A stretch of 33,292 nt of DNA from an uncultured Mollicutes bacterium (GTDB lineage: Bacteria > Bacillota_I > Bacilli_A > Acholeplasmatales > Anaeroplasmataceae). This document shows, in pieces, positions 1 through 8,079 of this stretch. Under the pieces are notes generated by a model. It was not told the DNA's origin. It saw only the letters and a program-made list of their open reading frames with translations, and made no database searches. The stretch is taken from contig CAMWKG010000020.1 of NCBI GenBank assembly GCA_947174785.1, positions 1-33,292 of the forward strand, read 5' to 3'. The translations under genes were made by a program, and so were the position numbers. Within the stretch, counting starts at the first letter, position 1; each line of letters starts with the position of its first letter.

Positions 1-2
1 AT

Positions 3-737
3 CCAATAGAAAAAATAAAAGATTTATTACTACAATTATTAGATAGCATTTTTATATATTATCCTACAGAAGAGTGTGCAATATCAAAAGATAAACTTGA
101 AAAAGAAGCTGACAAACTATATGCAAAATTTAAACAATATGCAAAAGTTCCGTTTAGAGATGCAACCATTAAAAATATGGCTTTAGATTGTCCAGAATTA
201 GATGGGCTAGATAATATAATTGATCAAACATCTAAATCAACATTAAAAGAAAAGATTAAAGAAATTTTAAGAGAAGATTCCTCATTTTTAAATGATAGAG
301 ATATAATTGACTTTGATTTTTCTTCTGCTCATCAATTAACAACGAAATATGATGATTTTATAGGCTTGAATATGCATGAGCGCACGTATAATCAAACGAT
401 TGAAGACAAGATAATTGAACAATTTATTAATAATGAAGAATTTGCTATTTCTCTATTTGTTCGTTATTTGAGATTTGGTGGGAGAAAATATTTATATCGA
501 TTAATGCACCCATCTTTTCATTCAATAAGATTTAAATATGACCATGAGAAATTTTACTTTCAAAAATTCATTTATTTAATTGATATTTTATATCCTGAAT
601 TTAGGGAAGAATACTTATCTATTTATGAAATGATTAAAACATTATCAGTTTTACCTACTTTGCAACATAAATTTGACTTGATCTCAAATTTAGAAGGAGA
701 TATTGTTAAACCTTGGTTAGGTCTATATAAGGATTAA
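3..737 (+). CDS. Unknown protein, C-terminal part (5' end outside window)
   Basis: The frame is open from the left edge (codon at 3) to TAA at 735-737. The first in-window ATG (177) is an internal Met without a Shine-Dalgarno, so at least 244 residues of a longer protein are present. The product is charged, rich in Lys, Glu, Ile, Phe and Tyr, and predicted mostly helical, with no signal peptide or membrane segment in the visible part. I recognise no family or catalytic motif. It lies 279 bases upstream of a TIR-domain gene in the same direction and shares its AT-rich composition, so it may belong to the same defence locus; that is inference from position only. Confidence 0.75.
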   Translation, partial: PIEKIKDLLLQLLDSIFIYYPTEECAISKDKLEKEADKLYAKFKQYAKVPFRDATIKNMALDCPELDGLDNIIDQTSKSTLKEKIKEILREDSSFLNDRDIIDFDFSSAHQLTTKYDDFIGLNMHERTYNQTIEDKIIEQFINNEEFAISLFVRYLRFGGRKYLYRLMHPSFHSIRFKYDHEKFYFQKFIYLIDILYPEFREEYLSIYEMIKTLSVLPTLQHKFDLISNLEGDIVKPWLGLYKD

Positions 738-1016
738 CAATTGATTTTAAAATGATTATTATATGTTACTATAAAGTTAAATAGAAAAAGATAATTTTAA
801 TAATGTTTATAGAGCATAAATATGAAAAAATTTATAAAAAATCTTTACTATAGATTTAAGAGATGATATTAATGAGCAATTGAAACGAATTGAACATAAT
901 GCATGACAACGGAAGTATCTATTTCTTGTATTAAAGTAAGATTTTGTAACGAAACAACAAGGTAAAATAACATGATAAGGAAAAAAAAGAGTATATTTTA
1001 ATAAGAGGTATTCATT

Positions 1017-2096
1017 ATGGGAATGGATAAAAAAAATTATGAAGTGTTTATATGCTATCGAGGAAGTGTACCGGATGCGGTCAGCATTGGAGGACAAATT
1101 CATACACTTCTAACATATCAAAAAAATATATCTTGCTTTTTTGCTCCATATTCTATTGCAAAAGGTGAGGATTTTAAAAAAATTGTACCTTATGTTATGG
1201 AGCAAGTTAAAGTAGTTGTATTGCTTTTAACACCTCATTTTTTTGAAAATTGTTTTTTGGAAGATGATATTGTTTATTTTGAGTTTAAAGAGGCTTTGAG
1301 TAGACAAAATATCAAATTTATGACTATTGTTTTTCCAGGATTCAATTATTTTAATATGGAAATTAAAAAGTTATTTTATGAAGAAGAAATTGAACGTTTC
1401 AAGCACATAAATGCGATGGAATATTTCACACCATATTCTTTTGATTTTAATAAATTAATGGATACAATATGTTCTTTAAAAGGTGATTATGTCGACACTG
1501 ATAAAATCAATAGATCATTGATGAAAGTTATTAATCGTGCTTTGGGTGAAAGCTCAGACATTAAACTTAGTAAACGTACATTTACAGTTCATAAGACAAA
1601 TCCTGCAGCTCAGGAATCAAGATTAGTTGAAGGGGATATGTTTGAAATTATGACGAATTCGCTTACATATGACCTTGATTTGGATAGTATCAAAATGATT
1701 GCTAAAAGCCTATCAATGAATGTCAAATACTATTATTATTTAGAAAAAAACAAATACACGTTAAATTTTTTAGGGAAATTTATTAATGGGATATATTATT
1801 CTTTATCTGACAGTTTTAGTCATGAAAAAATTTTAGATTTTATTTATAAAAACTTACACATGTATTGGTTACCCGAGAACACATATCCTTATAGTTTTAC
1901 GTTAATAAATCGTCCTAAAGCTTATAATATAGATCACTGCAGTTTATATTTTATTAAAAAGGAAGATGAATATTATTTATATGAAATTTTATTAGATAAG
2001 GCACAAGATTTGGTAGATGAATTACGTAATGTTTTTTTTCAGTTTAGATTAAATATGCCAAATATAAATCTGCTTAATTATTTAAGCAGAGGATAA
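1017..2096 (+). CDS. TIR-domain protein with unknown C-terminal domain
   Basis: A protein of 359 residues. Residues 8-150 form a TIR domain: it opens with YEVFICYRG (8-16), the typical first strand and box 1, and has a second strand-helix unit around 38-75. Glu89 in VYFEFKEAL sits where the catalytic glutamate of NAD-cleaving TIRs lies. Residues about 165-359 form a separate domain with a Tyr-rich stretch near 235-250 that I cannot name. Known bacterial TIRs are usually NADases or cyclic ADP-ribose synthases in abortive-infection defence; that this one is active is inference. The start is supported by TAAGAGGT 8 bases upstream of ATG 1017. A second TIR gene follows after 163 bases, so the two may be partners or independent effectors. 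The composition is as AT-rich as its neighbours. Confidence 0.8.
   Translation: MGMDKKNYEVFICYRGSVPDAVSIGGQIHTLLTYQKNISCFFAPYSIAKGEDFKKIVPYVMEQVKVVVLLLTPHFFENCFLEDDIVYFEFKEALSRQNIKFMTIVFPGFNYFNMEIKKLFYEEEIERFKHINAMEYFTPYSFDFNKLMDTICSLKGDYVDTDKINRSLMKVINRALGESSDIKLSKRTFTVHKTNPAAQESRLVEGDMFEIMTNSLTYDLDLDSIKMIAKSLSMNVKYYYYLEKNKYTLNFLGKFINGIYYSLSDSFSHEKILDFIYKNLHMYWLPENTYPYSFTLINRPKAYNIDHCSLYFIKKEDEYYLYEILLDKAQDLVDELRNVFFQFRLNMPNINLLNYLSRG
2069..2090 (+). terminator. Hairpin at the end of the TIR gene, possible weak terminator
   Basis: A perfect 9-bp stem (TCTGCTTAA / TTAAGCAGA, loop TTAT) covers the last codons and ends just before the TAA stop. The following sequence is T-rich but has no uninterrupted U run, so it may be a weak terminator or an mRNA 3'-end stabiliser. 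Confidence 0.35.
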
Positions 2097-2259
2097 TTTT
2101 ATTAAGATGCGTTATTTTTTGTGTTTAATTTAAACATTAATAATTATTAAATTATAAAAATTATTTTTGTGTATCTTAGATTAGTATGCTTAAAATTAGT
2201 GAGTTAATTTTTGCTAAAGAAGAAGTATAGTCGCAGTAAATTTTTTTAGGGAGAGACGT

Positions 2260-5200
2260 ATGAGCAGAGATGATATTAGACATGCAGATGTCTTTATTAG
2301 TTGGACTAGTAAAGATGAAAGATTAAAAAATAAAATATATAAATATTTGAAAAAGAAAAGATTAAACGTGTTAGAATCTGATCGTGGTCTTTGCATAGGC
2401 GATTTTGAAGTATGGAGCAAAGAGGCAGTACCAAAAGTTCATGTTTTTTTAATCCTGGCTTCAGAAGCTGCCTTCAGCAGCACATATGTACCAGTTGAAC
2501 TTCAAGTGGCTTTATTTATGCCTGATGCTGCAAATCGAATATTGCCTATAGTTAAAGATTTAAATGCTAGTTTATACAATAAATGTTTTGCCAATTCATC
2601 TTCAAAGGAAGAAAGGTCTTTATGCTTAGCTGATGAAAATAAGAATCAATCTTTAAAAGAGAAGCACGTTAGTGCAGTTATTAGTGAAGGATGGAAGCTT
2701 AATAAAAGTAAACTCAATGAAATTTATGAAAAAGTAACAAGATTATTAGTAAATAGGTTGGCATTTATTTATAAAAAAGAATTAAAAGAAAAAATTTATA
2801 TGGATATTTCCCCCTTATTGAATGAGACCCAAAGAAAGAATTTCAAATATGAAGATATATATGTCCCTAGAACTTTAATTCGTTCTAATATAGATAATCA
2901 AGTTTCTAAAGAAGTTTACTCTTTTGAAGATATTTTAGATGCAACTAATATTAGTTACATCTATGGAGAAGGAGGGTGTGGTAAAACTGAATTCTTGAAG
3001 TATTTTACGAGAAGTATAGATGATGAAAGAATAATTATAATACTGAAATGTTCAGAAGTTTCTACTGCACTTCAAGAATTAAAAACGCAGTCGAAATCAA
3101 GTATTGTTTTTAAAAAATTATTTGATAAGTTTAAAAGTACTTGCAATCAGCCTATCTATTGTTCAGAAGAAGATTTTAAATCAATACTTATTAATCATCA
3201 GTTTGTTTTAGTGTTTGATGGTCTAGATGAAATAGTTACAGAAGAATTGACTAAAAAGTTTATTGATGCAGTAAAAGAATATTATGAGCATGCCTATGCT
3301 CATAGTGAAAAGCCTCCAAAACTAATATTTACTGGCCGTAGAGAAACAGATTCTAATAAGCTTAGCTTTTTTCATAAAGGACATCAAATGTCAATTGAAT
3401 GTTTGAGACTTGAAAAATTTAATGATGATAATATTAAACAATTAATAAACAATTTATTTTTAAAATTATCTGTTCCTGAAAAAGGAAATCAATTTTATTT
3501 GGCTATAAGTGATATTGATAAAGAATTAAAATCAAATCCTCTTTTGCTTACTCAATTGGCTTTAGTTTACAAAGAAAAAGAAGTTGTGCCTAAAACGATT
3601 CTAGAAATTTTTGATAATGTTATAGACGTATTATTTAAAAATGATGAGTTAAATAAACAATTGTCCCTAGATAATAAGTATTCTGATATGACTGATTCTC
3701 AAAAACTCAAATATTGGTTGAAAAAATTTGCAATGGAACGCTATATTTCTCTCTCTGACGGAGAAGACTTATCTGAAGAAAAAATATTTAAAATAATATT
3801 TGAAAAAACTGAAAAGTTTGAAGAAACAGAAATAGATTCTCGAACCACTTATTTGGTTGAATTTTTAAAAAATCGCTCTATATTAATTGAAAATAAGTTT
3901 TTTCATAAATCGTTATTAGAATATTTTACTGCAGTTGGTTTTTTTGAAACTATGTATAAGGGTGGGACAATAAATAGCGAAAACTTGCAGAAACTTTTTA
4001 CCCATTATAATGATAGTTATTGGGATTCGGTTTTAGAAATGTTTTTCATAAAAGCTGACAATGAGCTATCTAAAGAGAAAATGAAGTTATTGTTAAAAAT
4101 TATTTTAAAAAATGAGAATATTATTGACTATACCCTTATATTTAATTCTTGTCAAAAGCAATTAAGACATAAATTAGATATTGAATGCTTATTAGTTAAA
4201 GATATTTTAATTAAATCTACAACAGGTGTATTTCCGCCATATGGACCATTATGTTATTATGTTCCAGAATATAATACATTTGAAAGTTGTATTTTTGCAT
4301 TAAATGAAAAAGAACTAAAAGGAAATGCCAAAGCACTAGCTTTAGTTAGAGATGTCTGCTTTATCTATGGATTATATAATAATATCAAAGAAATGACAAA
4401 TGCTGTTGATGGAAAAGTGTTATTTGATGCTGCAGAAAAAGATTTAAGTGGTGTAAGAAAAGCTCTCTGTGAAATTTTTTATTTAGGTGATACAAGTTAT
4501 AAGGGTGGAGAGGATATATATCCACGTTGTTTTAATGTATTAGAAACCAAACTTTTAAGGGACAGAGGATATGGAATACTAGGTAGAATGATCATTCCGT
4601 TTGAAGATGAGCTTGGATTATTTAAACATAAGCAATATAATGAAATGAATGGAGAGTATGTAGGTTTAATCTCATGTCCCAATGATAGAATTGAAGTTGA
4701 AATCAAATTGAATGTTCCTTATCGATGTAGAAAACTAACTTGTATTGCATTTACACCAACCGAGGAAAAAGATTTTGAGATTTATAGATTTTATCGAGGA
4801 TCAATAAAACAACTCTATTTGGATGAATTCTGTTGCAATGCAGATTGGCTATATCCTTTATTTAATACAACTAGATTTATAATTGTTAAAGAAACAGGAA
4901 TTAGTTATTTTAATAATAAAATATCCATTTCAGAAGGAGTAACAATTGTAGAATCTAAAGAATTTATTTCATTCTGTAAATTAGAAGAAGTAAAACTCCC
5001 ATCAAGTTTACAAACTATAGGGAATAGTGCTTTTGCGAATTGTAAGAATTTAAAGAAATTAGAAATATCAGAGGGAGTAACAGTGATAGAGCCAAAAGCT
5101 TTTGCTGGATGCATTAGTCTGGAAAAAGTAAAACTTCCAACAAGTTTACAAACTATAGGGAATAGTGCTTTTGCGAATTGTAAGAATTTAAAAAAAATAG

Positions 5201-6168
5201 AAATACCAGAAGGGGTAACAATTATAGAGTATGATACTTTTGCTGGATGCATTAGTCTGGAAAAAGTAAAACTTCCAACAAGTTTACAAATAATTGAATC
5301 TTATGCTTTTTCTAATTGTGAAAATATAATCGATATTGAAATAAACAAATGTATCATAATAAAAATTAATGCATTTAATGGTTGTAAAAAAATAGAATCA
5401 CTCCTTTCAAATAGGAATATTATATTATCTGGTGGCAAAAAGATAAAGGACCTTAGAATTAGAAGAGGGGAAGGGATTCCTTTAAGTAATAGTGTATTTA
5501 TACCATCTGCCAGAATTTCAGTTTTTAAAAAAGTTCAAATACCAGAAGGAATAAAAAACATAAAATATAATATGTATAGTGGATTTAGGAATCTGCAAGA
5601 AATCAAGTTACCTTTAAGTTTACAGACTATAGAAAGTAATGCATTTATGATGTGTGAAGACTTAATCAGGATAGAGATACCGGAAGGAGTAACAATTATA
5701 GGACCTGGTGCTTTTTCCGGCTGTAAAAGTTTGGAAGAAGTAAAACTTCCGTCAAGTTTGCAGGAAATTGAACTAGCTACTTTTGAAAATTGCACAAATT
5801 TAAAAAAAATAGTGATACCAGAAGGAGTAACAATTATAGGACCATATGCTTTTGCCGGCTGTAAAAGTCTGGAAGAAGTAAAACTTCCATCAAGTTTGCA
5901 AACTATAGGAGACAATGCATTTGAAAATTGCGAAAATTTAGAAAAACTGGAAATTTCCCCAAAAGTTATAAGTATCGGAGAATTCGCTTTTTATAATTGT
6001 ATAAGAATGAAAGAATTGTTAAGTGGGAATACAGTATTATTTATTAATCAAAAAGCCTTTTATAATTGTATTAATTTACAAAAAATAAAAATAAGTTCTA
6101 ATTTTAGAAGAGATATAGAAAGAATATTTGGTGATATTGATTATAGCATAATAGAATGGATAGATTAG
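2260..6168 (+). CDS. TIR-NACHT-LRR protein (bacterial NLR-like immune receptor)
   Basis: A protein of 1302 residues in three parts. Residues 9-140 are a TIR domain: ADVFISWTSKDE starts the fold and Glu80 in YVPVELQVAL is the likely NADase glutamate. Residues about 205-480 are a STAND/NACHT NTPase with Walker A GEGGCGKT (236-243), Walker B LVFDGLDE (317-324, Asp320/Asp323/Glu324) and a TGRRE sensor strand at 358-362. A helical region follows to about 880. Residues about 887-1290 are BspA/LRR_5-type leucine-rich repeats, about 23 residues each, with LPSSLQTIG and AF-NC signatures. Known bacterial NACHT proteins sense phage and trigger an effector; here the LRRs would sense, NACHT would oligomerise and TIR would degrade NAD+ (inference). 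The start has AGGGAG 6 bases upstream. A strong terminator follows. No membrane segment is seen. Near-identical DNA repeats in the LRR part indicate recent expansion. Confidence 0.88.
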   Translation: MSRDDIRHADVFISWTSKDERLKNKIYKYLKKKRLNVLESDRGLCIGDFEVWSKEAVPKVHVFLILASEAAFSSTYVPVELQVALFMPDAANRILPIVKDLNASLYNKCFANSSSKEERSLCLADENKNQSLKEKHVSAVISEGWKLNKSKLNEIYEKVTRLLVNRLAFIYKKELKEKIYMDISPLLNETQRKNFKYEDIYVPRTLIRSNIDNQVSKEVYSFEDILDATNISYIYGEGGCGKTEFLKYFTRSIDDERIIIILKCSEVSTALQELKTQSKSSIVFKKLFDKFKSTCNQPIYCSEEDFKSILINHQFVLVFDGLDEIVTEELTKKFIDAVKEYYEHAYAHSEKPPKLIFTGRRETDSNKLSFFHKGHQMSIECLRLEKFNDDNIKQLINNLFLKLSVPEKGNQFYLAISDIDKELKSNPLLLTQLALVYKEKEVVPKTILEIFDNVIDVLFKNDELNKQLSLDNKYSDMTDSQKLKYWLKKFAMERYISLSDGEDLSEEKIFKIIFEKTEKFEETEIDSRTTYLVEFLKNRSILIENKFFHKSLLEYFTAVGFFETMYKGGTINSENLQKLFTHYNDSYWDSVLEMFFIKADNELSKEKMKLLLKIILKNENIIDYTLIFNSCQKQLRHKLDIECLLVKDILIKSTTGVFPPYGPLCYYVPEYNTFESCIFALNEKELKGNAKALALVRDVCFIYGLYNNIKEMTNAVDGKVLFDAAEKDLSGVRKALCEIFYLGDTSYKGGEDIYPRCFNVLETKLLRDRGYGILGRMIIPFEDELGLFKHKQYNEMNGEYVGLISCPNDRIEVEIKLNVPYRCRKLTCIAFTPTEEKDFEIYRFYRGSIKQLYLDEFCCNADWLYPLFNTTRFIIVKETGISYFNNKISISEGVTIVESKEFISFCKLEEVKLPSSLQTIGNSAFANCKNLKKLEISEGVTVIEPKAFAGCISLEKVKLPTSLQTIGNSAFANCKNLKKIEIPEGVTIIEYDTFAGCISLEKVKLPTSLQIIESYAFSNCENIIDIEINKCIIIKINAFNGCKKIESLLSNRNIILSGGKKIKDLRIRRGEGIPLSNSVFIPSARISVFKKVQIPEGIKNIKYNMYSGFRNLQEIKLPLSLQTIESNAFMMCEDLIRIEIPEGVTIIGPGAFSGCKSLEEVKLPSSLQEIELATFENCTNLKKIVIPEGVTIIGPYAFAGCKSLEEVKLPSSLQTIGDNAFENCENLEKLEISPKVISIGEFAFYNCIRMKELLSGNTVLFINQKAFYNCINLQKIKISSNFRRDIERIFGDIDYSIIEWID
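5005..5300 (+). repeat. 138-bp tandem near-identical units inside the LRR coding region
   Basis: Sequence at 5005-5054 recurs at 5143-5192, and sequence at 5101-5150 recurs at 5239-5288, both offset by exactly 138 bp (two 23-residue LRRs). A second pair with the same 138-bp offset begins at 5683 and 5821. The phase is kept, so the repeats add whole LRR pairs without changing the frame. Confidence 0.85.
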
Positions 6169-6186
6169 GCTGCATTGGTAATGTTG

Positions 6187-6225
6187 TTCAGTTGTCCACA
6201 AATCGTGGACAACTGAATTTTTTTT
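6187..6225 (+). terminator. Strong intrinsic terminator of the TIR-NACHT-LRR gene
   Basis: A perfect 13-bp stem (6187-6199 with 6205-6217, loop AAATC) is followed by eight T residues (6218-6225). It lies 19 bases after the stop codon at 6168. The complementary strand ends the stem with AA only, so it mainly serves the plus strand. Confidence 0.93.
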
Positions 6226-6262
6226 ATAATATAGGAAATTTATGAATTAATAAAATAAATAG

Positions 6263-7288
6263 CTATCTTGCGATAGCCATTTCCACATCTAATATATCAT
6301 CATCTAATGCTTCTGTATAGTCTTGATAAGAATCAGAATAAAAGTATTGAAGATGCTTTGTTAGTTTTTCTGGAGAAACTATTATTGCTTCTCCGCCAAA
6401 TCTTTTAAAATAATATTCTATTTGATAGTGTGAACAAGTAAAAGTATATATGTTATCTTGAATAGAGTCTGGAATTGGCCGATATAAGTATATTTTCTTA
6501 AACATACGTAATCCTTTTTCAGTAAATTTTACCTTTACAGGTTCCTCATTTGGAGAATAGATAGGATATTGTATTCCACATTGAATTTGTTTATCAAATA
6601 GTGCTTTAGTTTCTTTGGATATAGTACTAGTTGCATTTAATATTTCTATAGATTTAATTTTTGATAATCTAAGGGTACAAGAGAATCCGTTTTTAGATTC
6701 AAAAAGCAAATAATTATATAATTCATCTGATGAGGCTTTTATAGTGTATATAGAAGCCTCTTTTATTTCATTTCCATTTTTCAAAATGATATAAACTTTT
6801 CTTTTTTCTTTTATAGCAGTTTGTATTTTAGTGTAAACAGGTTTACAAATGATTTGCTCTCTTTGAGATTGTGGAAATTTAGCATAGGATTCAAATAATC
6901 TTCTGTAATAGGAGGAAATAGTAGAAGCAGATAATAAATAATTATTTATATATTGTATAGCATCGGCTGTAACCTTAGTAGGCTTTATGTTGATGATTGT
7001 TGTTGAGGTAGACATTGTGTCTAATTCTTTACTTGCAAGATACTTTACGATTTCATTTGTTAGTTCTTGTTCATTTGAAGTATTATAGGAGGATATAATT
7101 TTTTTTATATCCTTTTTTGTTGTTTCTTCAATAGAACTGAAACGTTTATAGTAATTTAGTATTAATGTATTGAAAAATAAATTTCTATTGATTTCTCCTG
7201 TGCCTTTGTGAAAAATAAATTTAGCACAGTCATTTTCAAGCTTGGTTAATACATTTTTAGATATCGTTATTTTAATTTTTTCTTCCAT
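6263..7288 (-). CDS. Ribbon-helix-helix/WYL-domain transcriptional regulator
   Basis: About 341 residues. The N-terminus (KIKITISKNVLTKLEND) resembles a ribbon-helix-helix DNA-binding segment. The middle is helical. Residues around 160-215 resemble a WYL-type ligand-sensing barrel (KRKVYIILKNGNEIKEA ... RLSKIKSIEIL). WYL regulators often control defence systems and mobile elements, sensing nucleic acid or nucleotide ligands. A GTG at 7297 is possible, but ATG 7288 is preferred because GAGGTG lies 6 bases upstream of it. The gene diverges from the ClpP/coupling-ATPase operon and converges on the TIR-NACHT-LRR gene, with the terminator at 6187-6225 between them. A promoter with a repeated GGGGTCA box lies just upstream, suggesting autoregulation and control of the divergent operon (inference). 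Confidence 0.72.
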   Translation of the reverse strand: MEEKIKITISKNVLTKLENDCAKFIFHKGTGEINRNLFFNTLILNYYKRFSSIEETTKKDIKKIISSYNTSNEQELTNEIVKYLASKELDTMSTSTTIINIKPTKVTADAIQYINNYLLSASTISSYYRRLFESYAKFPQSQREQIICKPVYTKIQTAIKEKRKVYIILKNGNEIKEASIYTIKASSDELYNYLLFESKNGFSCTLRLSKIKSIEILNATSTISKETKALFDKQIQCGIQYPIYSPNEEPVKVKFTEKGLRMFKKIYLYRPIPDSIQDNIYTFTCSHYQIEYYFKRFGGEAIIVSPEKLTKHLQYFYSDSYQDYTEALDDDILDVEMAIAR

Positions 7289-7308
7289 TTTCCTCACCTC
7301 ATTTTTCT

Positions 7309-7337
7309 ATTGTACATAAAAAGGGGTCATAAATCAA
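7309..7337 (-). promoter_or_regulatory. Promoter of the WYL regulator gene
   Basis: On the minus strand TTGATT (7337-7332) and TACAAT (7314-7309) are separated by 17 bp, and the start codon follows about 20 bases later. One copy of the GGGGTCA-type direct repeat lies within the spacer. Confidence 0.6.
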
Positions 7338-7377
7338 GTGAAATGGGCAAAATTTTCTTTAGAGAAAAAAGGGGTCA
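7318..7377 (+). promoter_or_regulatory. Direct repeat AAAAAGGGGTCA, candidate operator
   Basis: The 12-bp sequence AAAAAGGGGTCA occurs at 7318-7329 and 7366-7377, 48 bp apart, in the divergent regulatory region. The first copy sits between the -35 and -10 of the regulator promoter. Ribbon-helix-helix proteins commonly bind direct repeats, so this is a plausible binding site for the adjacent WYL regulator. Confidence 0.5.
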
Positions 7378-7398
7378 ACAATTAATTTACAGTGACAA

Positions 7399-7427
7399 CT
7401 GAATTTGATTTTTAGATAAAGTATAAT
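7399..7427 (+). promoter_or_regulatory. Probable promoter of the ClpP/coupling-ATPase operon
   Basis: A perfect -10 TATAAT at 7422-7427 is preceded at 17 bp by CTGAAT (7399-7404), a weak -35. This would give an ~85-base leader before ATG 7517. A weak -35 fits an operon that is normally repressed or needs activation. Confidence 0.45.
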
Positions 7428-7516
7428 AGAATTGTAAAAATTTGGTAATGAGTAATGGTGAGAAATATAATGATTATCTATCGGAAAATAATCTGAGGAT
7501 TTGAGGAGGAACGGGA

Positions 7517-8077
7517 ATGAAACCACAGGAAGAGTTTTCAGCACAGTATTCCTTAGCTAGGAATACAATTAATATTTTTGGGCCAATTGATGACCGTATG
7601 GCAGAGCTTGTTATTGCCGAGCTTCAGTATTTAGATGATAAAGGAGCAGAAGAGATTACTTTACAAATTAATTCTCCAGGAGGAAGTGTCTCTGCAGGTT
7701 TAGCTATCTATGATACGATGAATTTCATTAAGGCAAGAATTATCACAGTAGGTATTGGTATGGCAGCAAGTATGGGGGCTTTCCTACTTTCTGCAGGATC
7801 CAGAGGGTATCGTAGAGCTACAGAGAACTGTGAGATTTTAATTCATCAGCCTCTTGGTGGTGCAAGTGGACAAGCCAGTGATGTTATCATAGCTGCAAAA
7901 CACATAGAACGTATGAGAAAAAGATTAAATCAAATTTTATCTGAGAATACAGGTAGATCAATGAAAACCATTCAACGTGATACAGATCGTGATAATATCA
8001 TGACGGCCTATGAGGCATTAGAATATGGAATTATTGATGCTGTAATACCAAGCAAAAATAAAGCAAAGGAGAAATAA
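7517..8077 (+). CDS. ClpP-like serine protease, accessory short form
   Basis: A protein of 186 residues covering the ClpP fold: SPGGSVSAG oxyanion loop (53-61), catalytic Ser85 in GMAASMGAF, His110 in ILIHQPLGG, and the Asp motif RDTDRDN (154-160). All three catalytic positions are intact. Compared with housekeeping ClpP it lacks the usual N-terminal segment that forms the axial loop contacting ClpX/ClpA, so its partner may differ. It needs an unfoldase to degrade folded proteins; the next gene, 3 bases away, is a degenerate AAA+-like protein that could be that partner. The start has GAGGAGG 7 bases upstream. It is first in an operon with a conjugative coupling ATPase, so it is probably not the housekeeping clpP. 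Confidence 0.85.
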   Translation: MKPQEEFSAQYSLARNTINIFGPIDDRMAELVIAELQYLDDKGAEEITLQINSPGGSVSAGLAIYDTMNFIKARIITVGIGMAASMGAFLLSAGSRGYRRATENCEILIHQPLGGASGQASDVIIAAKHIERMRKRLNQILSENTGRSMKTIQRDTDRDNIMTAYEALEYGIIDAVIPSKNKAKEK

Positions 8078-8079
8078 AT

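Noticed and set aside
738-1016. Possible decayed gene between the first unknown gene and the TIR gene
   Set aside because: Only short frames (for example one ending RDDINEQLKRIEHNA) are seen, broken by stops, with no recognisable family. I see nothing else in this stretch.
4905-5915. Long minus-strand open frames opposite the LRR region
   Set aside because: They are antisense shadows created by the repeated plus-strand LRR sequence and have no ribosome sites.
5005-5960. Regularly spaced repeats resembling a CRISPR array
   Set aside because: They are in-frame LRR codons inside one long gene, with a 138-bp period and no variable spacers. No cas gene is present.
6208-7405. 13-base match GACAACTGAATTT near 6208 and 7393 flanking the WYL gene, as possible attachment repeats
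   Set aside because: In AT-rich DNA of this length matches of 13 bases are expected by chance, no integrase is nearby, and the left copy is simply part of the terminator stem.
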